Notes: generated from the sequence alone by a model not told the origin. A stretch of DNA of 7,379 nucleotides from Chloroflexota bacterium (GCA_025924845.1 JAICHN010000263.1:1-7379), one strand, 5' to 3'. Counted from the first letter of the stretch, positions 1 through 6,747 are shown. Translations and numbers: made by a program.

Positions 1-498
<498 letters not shown>

Positions 499-504
499 TT
501 GCCT

Positions 505-566
505 GTTACCCACCATCCGTTGACTTCGCCCGCGACCGCGACCCCCAGCCAACGGTTCAAGGTAAC
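505..566. other. Imperfect inverted repeat between convergent hemB and Nudix genes
   Basis: GTTACC (505-510) pairs with GGTAAC (561-566), and CCGTTG (517-522) pairs with CAACGG (550-555). This gives two stacked 6-bp stems separated by an internal loop of 6 and 5 nt, with a 27-nt apical region. It lies in the 70-bp gap between two converging genes, so it could act as a transcription end or RNA-protecting hairpin for both strands. There is no U-tract, so it is not a canonical intrinsic terminator. CCGTTGAC also recurs at 573-580. The pairing is seen in the sequence; the function is a guess. Confidence 0.35.
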
Positions 567-568
567 CA

Positions 569-1087
569 TTACCCGTTGACCGGCGACTGACTTTCCACGG
601 TCTGGTCAGGCTTGGTGATACGTCGTACCAGGTCGGTTTCATTTGGGTAACGCATGAGGTCGAGGGCCTCATCTAACTCGAACCAACGGGCGAAGTCGTA
701 TTCATGATCGTGAAGAGCGGTATCGCCGCCAATAGCTACCATCGTATAATACGCCACCCGCTTCCGGTATCGGGTGCCGCGCTCTACAAAAGAATAGGTA
801 ATCGTGCCGGCATATCCGGTAATCGCTACCTCCAGCCCTGTCTCCTCGCGTACCTCGCGAAGCGCCGTGTGCTGCGGTGTTTCATCGGCGATTGGGGTGC
901 CCTTGGGCAGCGCCCACAACTGCCCGCCGCGTGCCTGCCGCGCCCGGCCAACCAGCAAAATCTCCCGATTGTCGGGTTGGCCGCGCAGCACAATTCCCCC
1001 CGCCGAGAAGGCATGGACCAAGCGCCGGCCTAGCCCGGCGGCCCTCCCCGACTCGGGCGTGGCGCGGCCCGCCGTTCGTTCACTCAT
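569..1087 (-). CDS. Nudix hydrolase (MutT-like nucleoside diphosphate-X pyrophosphohydrolase)
   Basis: Protein of 172 aa with ATG at 1087 and TAA at 569-571. The complete Nudix box G-x5-E-x7-REV-x-EE-x-GL spans residues 63-85, with the metal-binding glutamates in REVREETGL. The flanking segments FSAGGIVL (about 27-34) and LWALPKG (about 58-64) are the usual first strands of the fold, and the C-terminal half keeps the expected strand pattern (for example YYTMVA). Family members cleave nucleoside diphosphates linked to another moiety, for example damaged dNTPs or diadenosine polyphosphates; the substrate here cannot be read from sequence. The ribosome binding site is weak (GGTGA about 10 nt upstream). 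The start is only 6 nt after the tatD stop, so cotranscription and perhaps translational coupling with tatD are likely. The first 20 or so residues are polar and probably disordered. Confidence 0.93.
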   Translation of the reverse strand: MSERTAGRATPESGRAAGLGRRLVHAFSAGGIVLRGQPDNREILLVGRARQARGGQLWALPKGTPIADETPQHTALREVREETGLEVAITGYAGTITYSFVERGTRYRKRVAYYTMVAIGGDTALHDHEYDFARWFELDEALDLMRYPNETDLVRRITKPDQTVESQSPVNG

Positions 1088-1093
1088 GCCGAT

Positions 1094-1894
1094 TCACCAG
1101 CCGAACAGGGCCGCCGCGTTCGCGGCGATCACCGCTGCCGTCGGCCCAATTTCCATGTTTCGACCTGCGGCGAGCGCCCGCAGAGTATGAACGACATTGG
1201 CCGGCTGGTTTCGCTTCCCACGGTGCGGCACCGGGCTGAGGAAGGGAGTGTCGGTTTCCACCAGGATGCGGTCTAACGGCACCCATGTCGCGATCTCGCG
1301 GAGCGGCCCGGCACTTGGATAGGTGAGGTTGCCCGCGAATGAGAGATAGTACCCCAGATCAAGCACCCGCTCGGCCAGTTCCCGCCCCCCCGAAAAGCAG
1401 TGCATGATGCCCGTCACGCGGCCACGGAACCGGTTCAGAAGTGCCAGGACGTCCTCATCGGCTTGACGGTTATGGATGACGATCGGCAGCTTATGGGCCG
1501 CCGCAATTTCTAAATGAGCTAGAAGTGAGGCACGCTGCAAAGCGTGGTCGGTGTGGTCACGGTAATAATCAAGGCCGGTCTCACCGATCGCCCGCACCTT
1601 CTCGGCGCCCGCCAATGCGGCAATCTGTGTAAGATCGTCCTCCGCCGTTGCCTCATTGGGATGAATGCCGACCCCGACGTAGAGTTCAGGGTGGCGCTCC
1701 GCAAGGCGGACCGTTTCCTCACTGGTCTCGCACGTCGTGCCAACCGCGAGAATGCGCGTCACCCCCGCTTCCCGCGCTGCCTGGACCATCGTATCGGCCT
1801 CCCCCGGTCCCATGCCGGAGAGATGGGCATGAGTATCGACGAAAGGACCTTCTGGACTGGACGATTCTAGAATCGGCGTACTTTGGCCGGCCAT
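1094..1894 (-). CDS. tatD: TatD family metal-dependent deoxyribonuclease
   Basis: Protein of 266 aa, normal family length, ATG at 1894, TGA at 1094-1096. TatD-type enzymes are cytoplasmic TIM-barrel hydrolases of the amidohydrolase superfamily, with 3'-5' DNase and sometimes RNase activity; roles in DNA repair and oxidative stress have been reported. The full metal set is visible: the H22-x-H24 pair in DTHAHL, E105 in GETGLDYY, H141 in IHNRQAD, H165 in GIMHCFSGG, and D215 in LVETDTPFLSP. The GKRNQPANV segment (226-234) is also characteristic. The first 17 residues are a short extension before the barrel. The start is supported by AGAGG at 1901-1905, 6 nt upstream. The gene runs into the Nudix gene with a 6-nt gap. 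Paralogues such as YcfH or YjjV are hard to separate by sequence alone, so the symbol marks the family. Confidence 0.94.
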   Translation of the reverse strand: MAGQSTPILESSSPEGPFVDTHAHLSGMGPGEADTMVQAAREAGVTRILAVGTTCETSEETVRLAERHPELYVGVGIHPNEATAEDDLTQIAALAGAEKVRAIGETGLDYYRDHTDHALQRASLLAHLEIAAAHKLPIVIHNRQADEDVLALLNRFRGRVTGIMHCFSGGRELAERVLDLGYYLSFAGNLTYPSAGPLREIATWVPLDRILVETDTPFLSPVPHRGKRNQPANVVHTLRALAAGRNMEIGPTAAVIAANAAALFGW

Positions 1895-2020
1895 AGGCTA
1901 CCTCTGGAGTGTCACGCACCAACCCGGCACGACCGCCGATCCCGGCGAACACGCGGCCCCCGTGCGTCCTCAACTGCAATGCGGTTCCACGGCCGTTCGG
2001 CCAGCCCCCGCGTACCCGCA

Positions 2021-2029
2021 ACTATAGCA
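2021..2029 (-). promoter_or_regulatory. Putative extended -10 promoter of tatD-Nudix
   Basis: On the minus strand the sequence reads TGCTATAGT, an extended -10 (TGn plus TATAGT, 5 of 6 to TATAAT). No good -35 hexamer sits 16-18 bp upstream, as is common for extended -10 promoters. Transcription would start near 2014 and leave a leader of about 120 nt before tatD. That leader contains a short hairpin GGCCG/CGGCC at about 1992-2003. The site lies in the 199-bp gap between the HIT stop and the tatD start. I see no gene in that gap. Confidence 0.45.
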
Positions 2030-2093
2030 CATTATGACCTAACGACCAGACTGAACAGGCAAGCGCACCTTCCTCCCCGCTCGATCTCGCGCC

Positions 2094-2438
2094 CTACCCG
2101 GGTGGCCAGGAAAGACTGCGACCCCCGAGTACATGCAGATGAAGGTGGTCAACGGTTTGTCCACCGTCCGCCCCGTGGTTCACGACAACCCTAAAACCAC
2201 TGTCCAGATGTTCGGCGCGCGCCACGACCTGGGCGGCGCTGAGCAGCGAGTTCCATAGCGGATCATCGCCGGGCAGGGTCGTCATTCCGGGCACGTGCCG
2301 GCGAGGTACCACCAGTACGTGGGTCGGCGCCTGTGGGTTGACGTCGCGAAATGCGAGGACGTCATCGTTCTCCAGGACGCGCTGAGATGGAATCTCACCC
2401 GCGATTATTTTGCAAAAGACGCATTGATCGCTGCCCAT
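2094..2438 (-). CDS. HIT (histidine triad) family nucleotide hydrolase, HinT-like
   Basis: Protein of 114 aa from the ATG at 2438, stop TAG at 2094-2096. HIT proteins of this branch are small homodimers that hydrolyse phosphoramidate or related bonds in purine nucleotides such as AMP-lysine or aminoacyl-AMP. The family signature is clear: CVFCKIIAGEIPS near the N-terminus with a possible zinc CxxC pair, FRDVNPQAPTHVLVVPRRH in the middle, and the triad HLHLHV followed by LGGR near the end, where the middle histidine is the nucleophile. The C-terminal WPPG is also typical. An in-frame ATG at 2459 would add 7 residues, but the 2438 start is preferred because AAGGG lies 8-9 nt before it and the family normally begins just before the CxxC. 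The gene is divergent from hisZ and upstream of tatD-Nudix on the same strand. Confidence 0.95.
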   Translation of the reverse strand: MGSDQCVFCKIIAGEIPSQRVLENDDVLAFRDVNPQAPTHVLVVPRRHVPGMTTLPGDDPLWNSLLSAAQVVARAEHLDSGFRVVVNHGADGGQTVDHLHLHVLGGRSLSWPPG

Positions 2439-2447
2439 TGTCCATTT

Positions 2448-2453
2448 CCCTTC
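2448..2453 (-). promoter_or_regulatory. Ribosome binding site that decides the HIT start
   Basis: The minus strand reads GAAGGG 9 nt before the ATG at 2438. The upstream in-frame ATG at 2459 has no comparable purine run in front of it, so the shorter start is chosen. Confidence 0.55.
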
Positions 2454-2507
2454 GGTCATTCCAGGGTGATTCGCGGCCCGCCGGCGCGCTCGCGCTCACT
2501 ATCACCA

Positions 2508-2516
2508 ATTCTACCA
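2508..2516 (-). promoter_or_regulatory. Putative extended -10 promoter of the HIT gene
   Basis: The minus strand reads TGGTAGAAT: TGn followed by TAGAAT (5 of 6 to TATAAT). The -35 region is poor. Transcription would start near 2501, about 60 nt before the chosen HIT start at 2438. The site lies in the divergent HIT/hisZ gap of 193 bp (2439-2631). I could not identify a convincing promoter for hisZ on the plus strand in this gap. Confidence 0.45.
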
Positions 2517-2610
2517 CGTAGATGCCACGAAAACCTTCCCGAGAGATGCGCGTCCACATCGCGGTCGGGTACCATGAGCGAAATGGAACTAGTGCGAGCT
2601 TTCATTGTTG

Positions 2611-2626
2611 CTCCAAGCGCTTGGAG
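2611..2626 (+). promoter_or_regulatory. Perfect 16-bp palindrome covering the hisZ ribosome binding site
   Basis: CTCCAAGCGCTTGGAG is exactly self-complementary. Its last four bases, GGAG, are the best ribosome binding site for the ATG at 2632, 5 nt downstream. In DNA it could be an operator for a dimeric repressor. In RNA it can fold into a 6-bp stem with a GCGC loop that would bury the Shine-Dalgarno sequence. The symmetry and position are seen in the sequence; a regulatory role is inference. Confidence 0.55.
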
Positions 2627-2631
2627 AGGTC

Positions 2632-4203
2632 ATGCGGCAGGGCAGTATCGCGCGCGTTCGTGGATTCCACGATCTCGAAGGCGCCGAGTATCGGCAATTC
2701 AGCGGTATGCTGAACAGCCTTATCACTACATTTCACTTACACGGCTATGCCATGATGGATGTGCCCATCGTCGAAGGGCTCGAACTCTACCTTCGTAAGA
2801 ACGGGGCACAGGTGCTCTCACGGCTGTATAGTTTTCTCGATCCCGAGCGAACCGAGGTGGCGCTCCGTCCGGAGTTTACCGCCTCGGTCATTCGGGCCGT
2901 AGCGCCGGTTATGACGAATGGCACTCGGCCGCACCGTGTCGCCTACGCGGGGCCCGTGTTCCGCTCCGAGCCTGGCCCACAAGAGGACGCGCGCCAATTC
3001 ACTCAGGCTGGGGTCGAGTTGCTCGGCGCGGGCTCCGCCGTAGCCGACGCAGAGGTCCTGGCGCTCGCCTGTTCGGCGGCGCTCGCGGCCGGCGTGTCCG
3101 AGGTGCGTTTGGTTCTGGGCCATCTAGGTCCACTCCGTGCCCTGCTCGCCCACTTACGGGTAGGCAGCCATACCGAGGGGTACCTACTAGACTACCTGGA
3201 GCACCGCTATCGAGGCGACCACGATGAAGAGACGGTGCGCCGGCGTCTGGGCTTGCAGGCTCAGAATGGCGACTCGCTCGCCGACGATCAGGCACTTCCG
3301 GACCATCTGGCGGACGCTGTGCGCGGATCCTCGCCTGAAGAGGCTCGCGCTCTGGTTCAGACCATGCTTGATCAAATGGGCCTGAGCCTGGCGGGCACCA
3401 CGCGCACCCCGGACGAAATTATCGATCGCGTCCTCCTCAAGGCTCGGCGCCATGCTACGCTTCAGGTCGCCGGTGGACGTGAGGACCTGGAACGGGCGCT
3501 CGCTTTCGTCGAACAACTCAGCGAGTTGCGTGGCCGGCCCGACGACGTACTGCCGCGAGTGGAGAGGCTTTTGAAGCGCTACCAGGTGCCGGCCGCGGCG
3601 CTCGAGGAACTTCATGAGGTCCTTGACCTCTTGGGCCACTATGAACTGTCTGGCGTCACTGTCGAGTTGGCGCCGGGCATGGCGCGCGGCATAGCCTACT
3701 ACAGCGGGCTTATTTTCGAACTCTACGCCGGCGGGGCAACACCGAGGCAGATCTGCGGAGGCGGGCGCTACGACGGCCTCGCCCTCGCCCTCACCGGTAG
3801 CCAGTCCTTTCCCGCGCTCGGTTTTTCATTCTCGATCGAGGCGCTTCTCAATACCACAGCGGCCCCTATCCCTCGGCCTGCGGTGCGGGTGGGCGTTCTG
3901 GTGCGCTCCGCCGAGCAGCGATCGCGAGCATACCGCATCGCCCATCGTCTCCGAGCGGCAGGCATCGCCGTTATCGTGTACGACGAGCATGACCCGACGA
4001 AGAAGTGTCTTCCCGCATCCCCGAGCCAACTCGGCGAGACAGCGGTGATCGTACTGGACGGATCGCCCCACCCGGATCGGCAGCCCACCGTGGCCTTTGC
4101 TTCAAAGGAAGACGAATCGTCGCTGGGGAATCTCTTGATGGAGGCGGTGCGGAGCACCGCTGACGCTCCATCGGCGCCTACCCTCACGGGAGGACTGGCA
4201 TGA
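2632..4203 (+). CDS. hisZ: ATP phosphoribosyltransferase regulatory subunit (HisRS paralogue), long form
   Basis: Protein of 523 aa from ATG 2632, TGA 4201-4203. HisZ is a catalytically dead relative of histidyl-tRNA synthetase that binds HisG, activates it and mediates histidine inhibition of the first step of histidine synthesis. A class II core is clear: RGFHDLEG (10-17), motif 2 around R111 with Q125 and E129 in FTQAGVELLG, ARGIAYYSGLIFE (351-363) in place of the HisRS RGLDYY loop, and CGGGRYDGL (375-383). In motif 3 (GFSFSIEALL, 397-406) the arginine that follows E403 in active synthetases is alanine, which argues against a real HisRS. Residues of about 180-345 form a large, mostly helical insertion, and 418-480 resemble the anticodon-binding domain, so the protein is longer than typical HisZ of about 300-400 aa. 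An in-frame TTG at 2605 would add 9 residues, but GGAG at 2623-2626 favours the ATG. hisG overlaps its stop. Confidence 0.82.
   Translation: MRQGSIARVRGFHDLEGAEYRQFSGMLNSLITTFHLHGYAMMDVPIVEGLELYLRKNGAQVLSRLYSFLDPERTEVALRPEFTASVIRAVAPVMTNGTRPHRVAYAGPVFRSEPGPQEDARQFTQAGVELLGAGSAVADAEVLALACSAALAAGVSEVRLVLGHLGPLRALLAHLRVGSHTEGYLLDYLEHRYRGDHDEETVRRRLGLQAQNGDSLADDQALPDHLADAVRGSSPEEARALVQTMLDQMGLSLAGTTRTPDEIIDRVLLKARRHATLQVAGGREDLERALAFVEQLSELRGRPDDVLPRVERLLKRYQVPAAALEELHEVLDLLGHYELSGVTVELAPGMARGIAYYSGLIFELYAGGATPRQICGGGRYDGLALALTGSQSFPALGFSFSIEALLNTTAAPIPRPAVRVGVLVRSAEQRSRAYRIAHRLRAAGIAVIVYDEHDPTKKCLPASPSQLGETAVIVLDGSPHPDRQPTVAFASKEDESSLGNLLMEAVRSTADAPSAPTLTGGLA
4189..4193 (+). promoter_or_regulatory. 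Strong ribosome binding site for hisG inside hisZ
   Basis: GGAGG lies 6 nt before the hisG ATG at 4200, within the last codons of hisZ. Together with the ATGA overlap it fixes the hisG start and points to coupled translation of the two subunits. Confidence 0.7.
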
Positions 4204-5204
4204 AGCCCGTACTGCAAGTGGCCGTGCCAAGCAAGGGGGCGATGGAAGAACCCACCCTTCGCTTCATGAGCGCCTGCGGGTTGGCGGTACGGCGCCCTGA
4301 TCCCCGTCGCTACAGCGCCTCTATCGGCATGGGCAATGAGTGGCAGGCAGTGTTTCAACGAGCGGCCGACATTCCCCAGAAGCTTGCCGACGGGCTGGTT
4401 GATGCCGGCATCACCGGCTTCGACATCTTCACGGAGCATTTGGGTGAAGAGGGTGACGTCATGGTCGCCGTCGATGATCTTGGGTTTGCACGCTGCGCCC
4501 TCGTGCTCGCGGTACCCGAAGCGTGGCTCGACGTATCCACGATCGAGGACCTGGCCGACGTGGCGGCGGAGTTTCAACAGCGCGGCAAATCACTGCGCGT
4601 GGCCACCAAGTTTCCCCGGTTGGTTCGCCGGTTTCTGCTGGCGCACGGTCTAGTCGGCCACACGCTCGTGGAAGGGAGCGGGGCTCTGGAAATCGCCCCG
4701 TCCATGGGCTATGCCGACATCATTGCCGACATCAACGAAACAGGAACCACGCTGCGCGCTAATCACCTCAAGCCACTACAGGGCGGCACCATCCTGCGCT
4801 CGCAGGCATGCCTGCTGGTAAACCGGAAACGCCTCGTCGAGTCCGTGGAGCGTCGCGAGGCAATAAGAGGGATGCTGGAGATGATCGAGGCTCACCAGCG
4901 CGCCCGTGACATGGTGAGCGTTACCGCGAATGTCGAGGGAGCCGGCATGCAAGAGGTCGCCGAAGCGGTGTTGCGGCGCCGCGATTTGGCGGGGATGCGT
5001 GGCCCCACCGTCACCCCGGTCTATGATCCTGAGGAACCGAACCGCGTGTTTGCCGTTACTCTAGTCGTATCGCTGGCGCGGCTGTCCGAGGCCAAGGATC
5101 ACCTTCGGGCCTGCGGCGGCGGCGCGATCACGGTCCAGCAACCGCTGTATGTCTTCGACGACCGATCGACCCTTTACAACAACCTACTGGCCCGACTGGA
5201 GTAG
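4200..5204 (+). CDS. hisG: ATP phosphoribosyltransferase catalytic subunit with C-terminal domain
   Basis: Protein of 334 aa, ATG 4200, TAG 5202-5204. HisG joins ATP and PRPP to make phosphoribosyl-ATP, the committed step of histidine biosynthesis. The N-terminal part (1 to about 210) shows the periplasmic-binding-protein-like catalytic fold: VAVPSKGAMEEPTLRF at the start, GLVDAGITGFDIFTE (about 65-79), and the PRPP-binding signature EGSGALEIAPSMGYADIIAD followed by INETGTTLRAN (about 158-187). Residues of about 230-334 form a further domain containing RGPTVTPVYD (267-276) and DHLRACGGGAITVQQPLYVF (about 300-319), which resembles the ACT/PII-like HisG_C domain of long-form enzymes that binds histidine. 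Short-form HisG is about 200-230 aa, so this is a long form although a HisZ gene directly precedes it. The start overlaps the hisZ stop (ATGA). Other his genes are not in the window. Confidence 0.93.
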   Translation: MKPVLQVAVPSKGAMEEPTLRFMSACGLAVRRPDPRRYSASIGMGNEWQAVFQRAADIPQKLADGLVDAGITGFDIFTEHLGEEGDVMVAVDDLGFARCALVLAVPEAWLDVSTIEDLADVAAEFQQRGKSLRVATKFPRLVRRFLLAHGLVGHTLVEGSGALEIAPSMGYADIIADINETGTTLRANHLKPLQGGTILRSQACLLVNRKRLVESVERREAIRGMLEMIEAHQRARDMVSVTANVEGAGMQEVAEAVLRRRDLAGMRGPTVTPVYDPEEPNRVFAVTLVVSLARLSEAKDHLRACGGGAITVQQPLYVFDDRSTLYNNLLARLE

Positions 5205-5353
5205 ACTTGCCCGCTCTTGGACGAGGTTCATTCGGCCTCCTACGCACCCTCAGCCGGAGTGTGGGAGCCTACCGCCTAACCTCGCTACGCCGCATAAGGT
5301 CTGGTCGCTCGACGGTTTCAAGTACGGGGAAACAGCGCACGACGCGTAGTTCG
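5205..5353. other. Convergent intergenic gap between hisG and yvcK
   Basis: This 149-bp stretch holds the ends of two converging genes. I see no credible coding frame, RNA gene or strong hairpin followed by a T-tract, so the termination mechanism is not evident (factor-dependent termination is possible). Confidence 0.5.
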
Positions 5354-6685
5354 TCAGGACACCCGCCGTCCTGCCGGGCGTACCGGCGGCGTCCGTCGTT
5401 TCCCGTCGAACAACTCCAGGAGCACTTGCGAGAGCTTTTGTGGGTCATGACGGAGCGCGTTATGCCTGTCTACGACATCGCGTTCGATAATGAGAGCGCC
5501 CGCCCGCTGCTTGGCGGCCCCATTCGGATGCACGACCTGGCTCTTCCACACCCCCGGTTTTTCGGCCCGATAGTTGCTGTTGGTGATCACCACATCAAAT
5601 AGGCGCCGGCCGACGTGACGCTCAATGGCATCCACGAAGTCCCGTACCGAATAGCCGTCGGTTTCTCCCGGTTCGGTAGCCACGTTACAGACGAATACCT
5701 TGAGCGACGCTCGCGATTCCTCGATCGCTTGCGCGATACCGGGCACGAGCAAATTCGGCATGATACTGGTATAGAGGCTACCCGGACCCACCACCAGCAC
5801 GTCCGCCTCGCGAATCTTGGCCACCGCGTCTGGATTGGCCTCCGGCGCCTCCGGCAGCAAAAATACCCGCGAAATGGGCGACTGGCCCTTGGCGACGACC
5901 GACTCTCCTTCCACGGTGGACGAATCGCCCAGTTCGGCGGCAAGGGTGACATCGGTCAAGGTGGAGGGAAGAATCTCGCCGCGCACGGCAAGCACGCGGC
6001 TTGAAGCAGCCAGCGCCTGCTCGAAGCCACCCGTGATGTCCGCCATCGCCGCGATAAACAGATTACCGAAGCTATGCCCTTCGAGACCCGACCCCTTCTT
6101 GAAGCGGTATTGCAGTAAATCAACCATCAGATCTTCGACGTCCGCTAATGCGGCGATACACTGCCGGAAATCGCCGGGCGGCAGGATGCGCAGTTCGCGC
6201 CGCAACCGCCCCGAACTGCCTCCATCGTCAGCCACCGTGACGATTACCGTGAGATTGCGCGAGTACGCGCGCAGTCCGTGCAACAGAATCGACATCCCGG
6301 TACCGCCGCCGATCGCCACGACCCGCGGACCGCGCTGCAGGAACTTATGCTGGGCCACCGCCCCGATCACCGAGTTATTCTGGGGGCCCGATCCGCCGCT
6401 CGACTGGCGTATTACCGCCACGATTACCTTGTCGAGGTGACGGAGTGAAAGGACAATAGCCGTGATCCCGACCACCAGAAATAGGGCGCCGCGGAATCCG
6501 CGCGGAATCCACTGCAAAGTAAGGGCCTTAGTCTCCGGAGCGGCCCAGGCAGGGAACGAGCCCTTGTGGTACAAATCAACCAGGAGATAGTCGATGCCCA
6601 GGAGAATGATCAACATACCAAGCGCGAAAACGGCAAGCCAGCGCTTTATCGTGCTGCCTGGAGCCATCCAGGCTGGGATGCTCAA
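5354..6685 (-). CDS. yvcK: YvcK/CofD-like gluconeogenesis factor with N-terminal membrane anchor
   Basis: Protein of 443 aa, TTG start at 6685, TGA 5354-5356. The family resembles CofD, the phospholactate transferase; YvcK binds UDP-sugars and in Bacillus is needed for growth on gluconeogenic carbon sources and for correct cell-wall synthesis, but no enzymatic reaction is firmly known. Family motifs: VVAIGGGTGMSILLHGLR (122-139), VADDGGSSGRLRRE (151-164), the PPGDFRQCIAAL loop (169-180), EGHSFGNLF (202-210), GPGSLYTS (300-307), CNVATEPGETDGY (333-345) and the VITNSNY strand (366-372). Ahead of this domain are two hydrophobic helices, about 16-36 and 66-82, so the first 115 residues probably anchor the protein in the membrane. 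The TTG start is supported by AAGGAG 7 nt upstream; the next in-frame ATG (6667) would have no such site. Neither rapZ nor whiA, its common neighbours in Firmicutes, is adjacent. It is divergent from def. Confidence 0.92.
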   Translation of the reverse strand: MSIPAWMAPGSTIKRWLAVFALGMLIILLGIDYLLVDLYHKGSFPAWAAPETKALTLQWIPRGFRGALFLVVGITAIVLSLRHLDKVIVAVIRQSSGGSGPQNNSVIGAVAQHKFLQRGPRVVAIGGGTGMSILLHGLRAYSRNLTVIVTVADDGGSSGRLRRELRILPPGDFRQCIAALADVEDLMVDLLQYRFKKGSGLEGHSFGNLFIAAMADITGGFEQALAASSRVLAVRGEILPSTLTDVTLAAELGDSSTVEGESVVAKGQSPISRVFLLPEAPEANPDAVAKIREADVLVVGPGSLYTSIMPNLLVPGIAQAIEESRASLKVFVCNVATEPGETDGYSVRDFVDAIERHVGRRLFDVVITNSNYRAEKPGVWKSQVVHPNGAAKQRAGALIIERDVVDRHNALRHDPQKLSQVLLELFDGKRRTPPVRPAGRRVS

Positions 6686-6692
6686 TGCATTG

Positions 6693-6698
6693 CTCCTT
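6693..6698 (-). promoter_or_regulatory. Ribosome binding site supporting the TTG start of yvcK
   Basis: The minus strand reads AAGGAG, 7 nt before TTG at 6685. An ATG at 6690 is closer to this site but is out of frame and stops after two codons (ATG CAT TGA). It overlaps the spacer and could compete for initiation. Confidence 0.65.
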
Positions 6699-6747
6699 CA
6701 CGAGGCCCAGATAGCGGGACGGGTACGATCATGACTGACCCGCAACA

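Noticed and set aside
2605..2631. TTG at 2605 as the start of hisZ
   Set aside because: There is no ribosome binding site in front of it, whereas GGAG lies 5 nt before the ATG at 2632, and family members begin close to the RGFHDLEG block.
2439..2631. T-box riboswitch or His-codon leader peptide before hisZ
   Set aside because: I found no conserved T-box core, no run of histidine codons in a small frame, and no terminator hairpin with a T-tract.
2574..2798. Small frame starting with ATG at 2574 that overlaps the hisZ start
   Set aside because: No ribosome binding site, an arginine-rich out-of-frame translation once inside hisZ, and no recognisable domain. It looks like a shadow of hisZ.
2632..4203. 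hisZ as a genuine histidyl-tRNA synthetase (hisS)
   Set aside because: The motif-3 arginine is replaced by alanine, the RGLDYY loop is altered, and the gene overlaps hisG, all pointing to the regulatory paralogue. A search for a separate hisS would settle it.
3768..4577. Long open frame on the minus strand across hisZ-hisG (269 codons)
   Set aside because: It is antisense to two well-supported genes, has no recognisable motif and low-complexity Arg/Ser-rich content, as expected of a GC-rich shadow frame.
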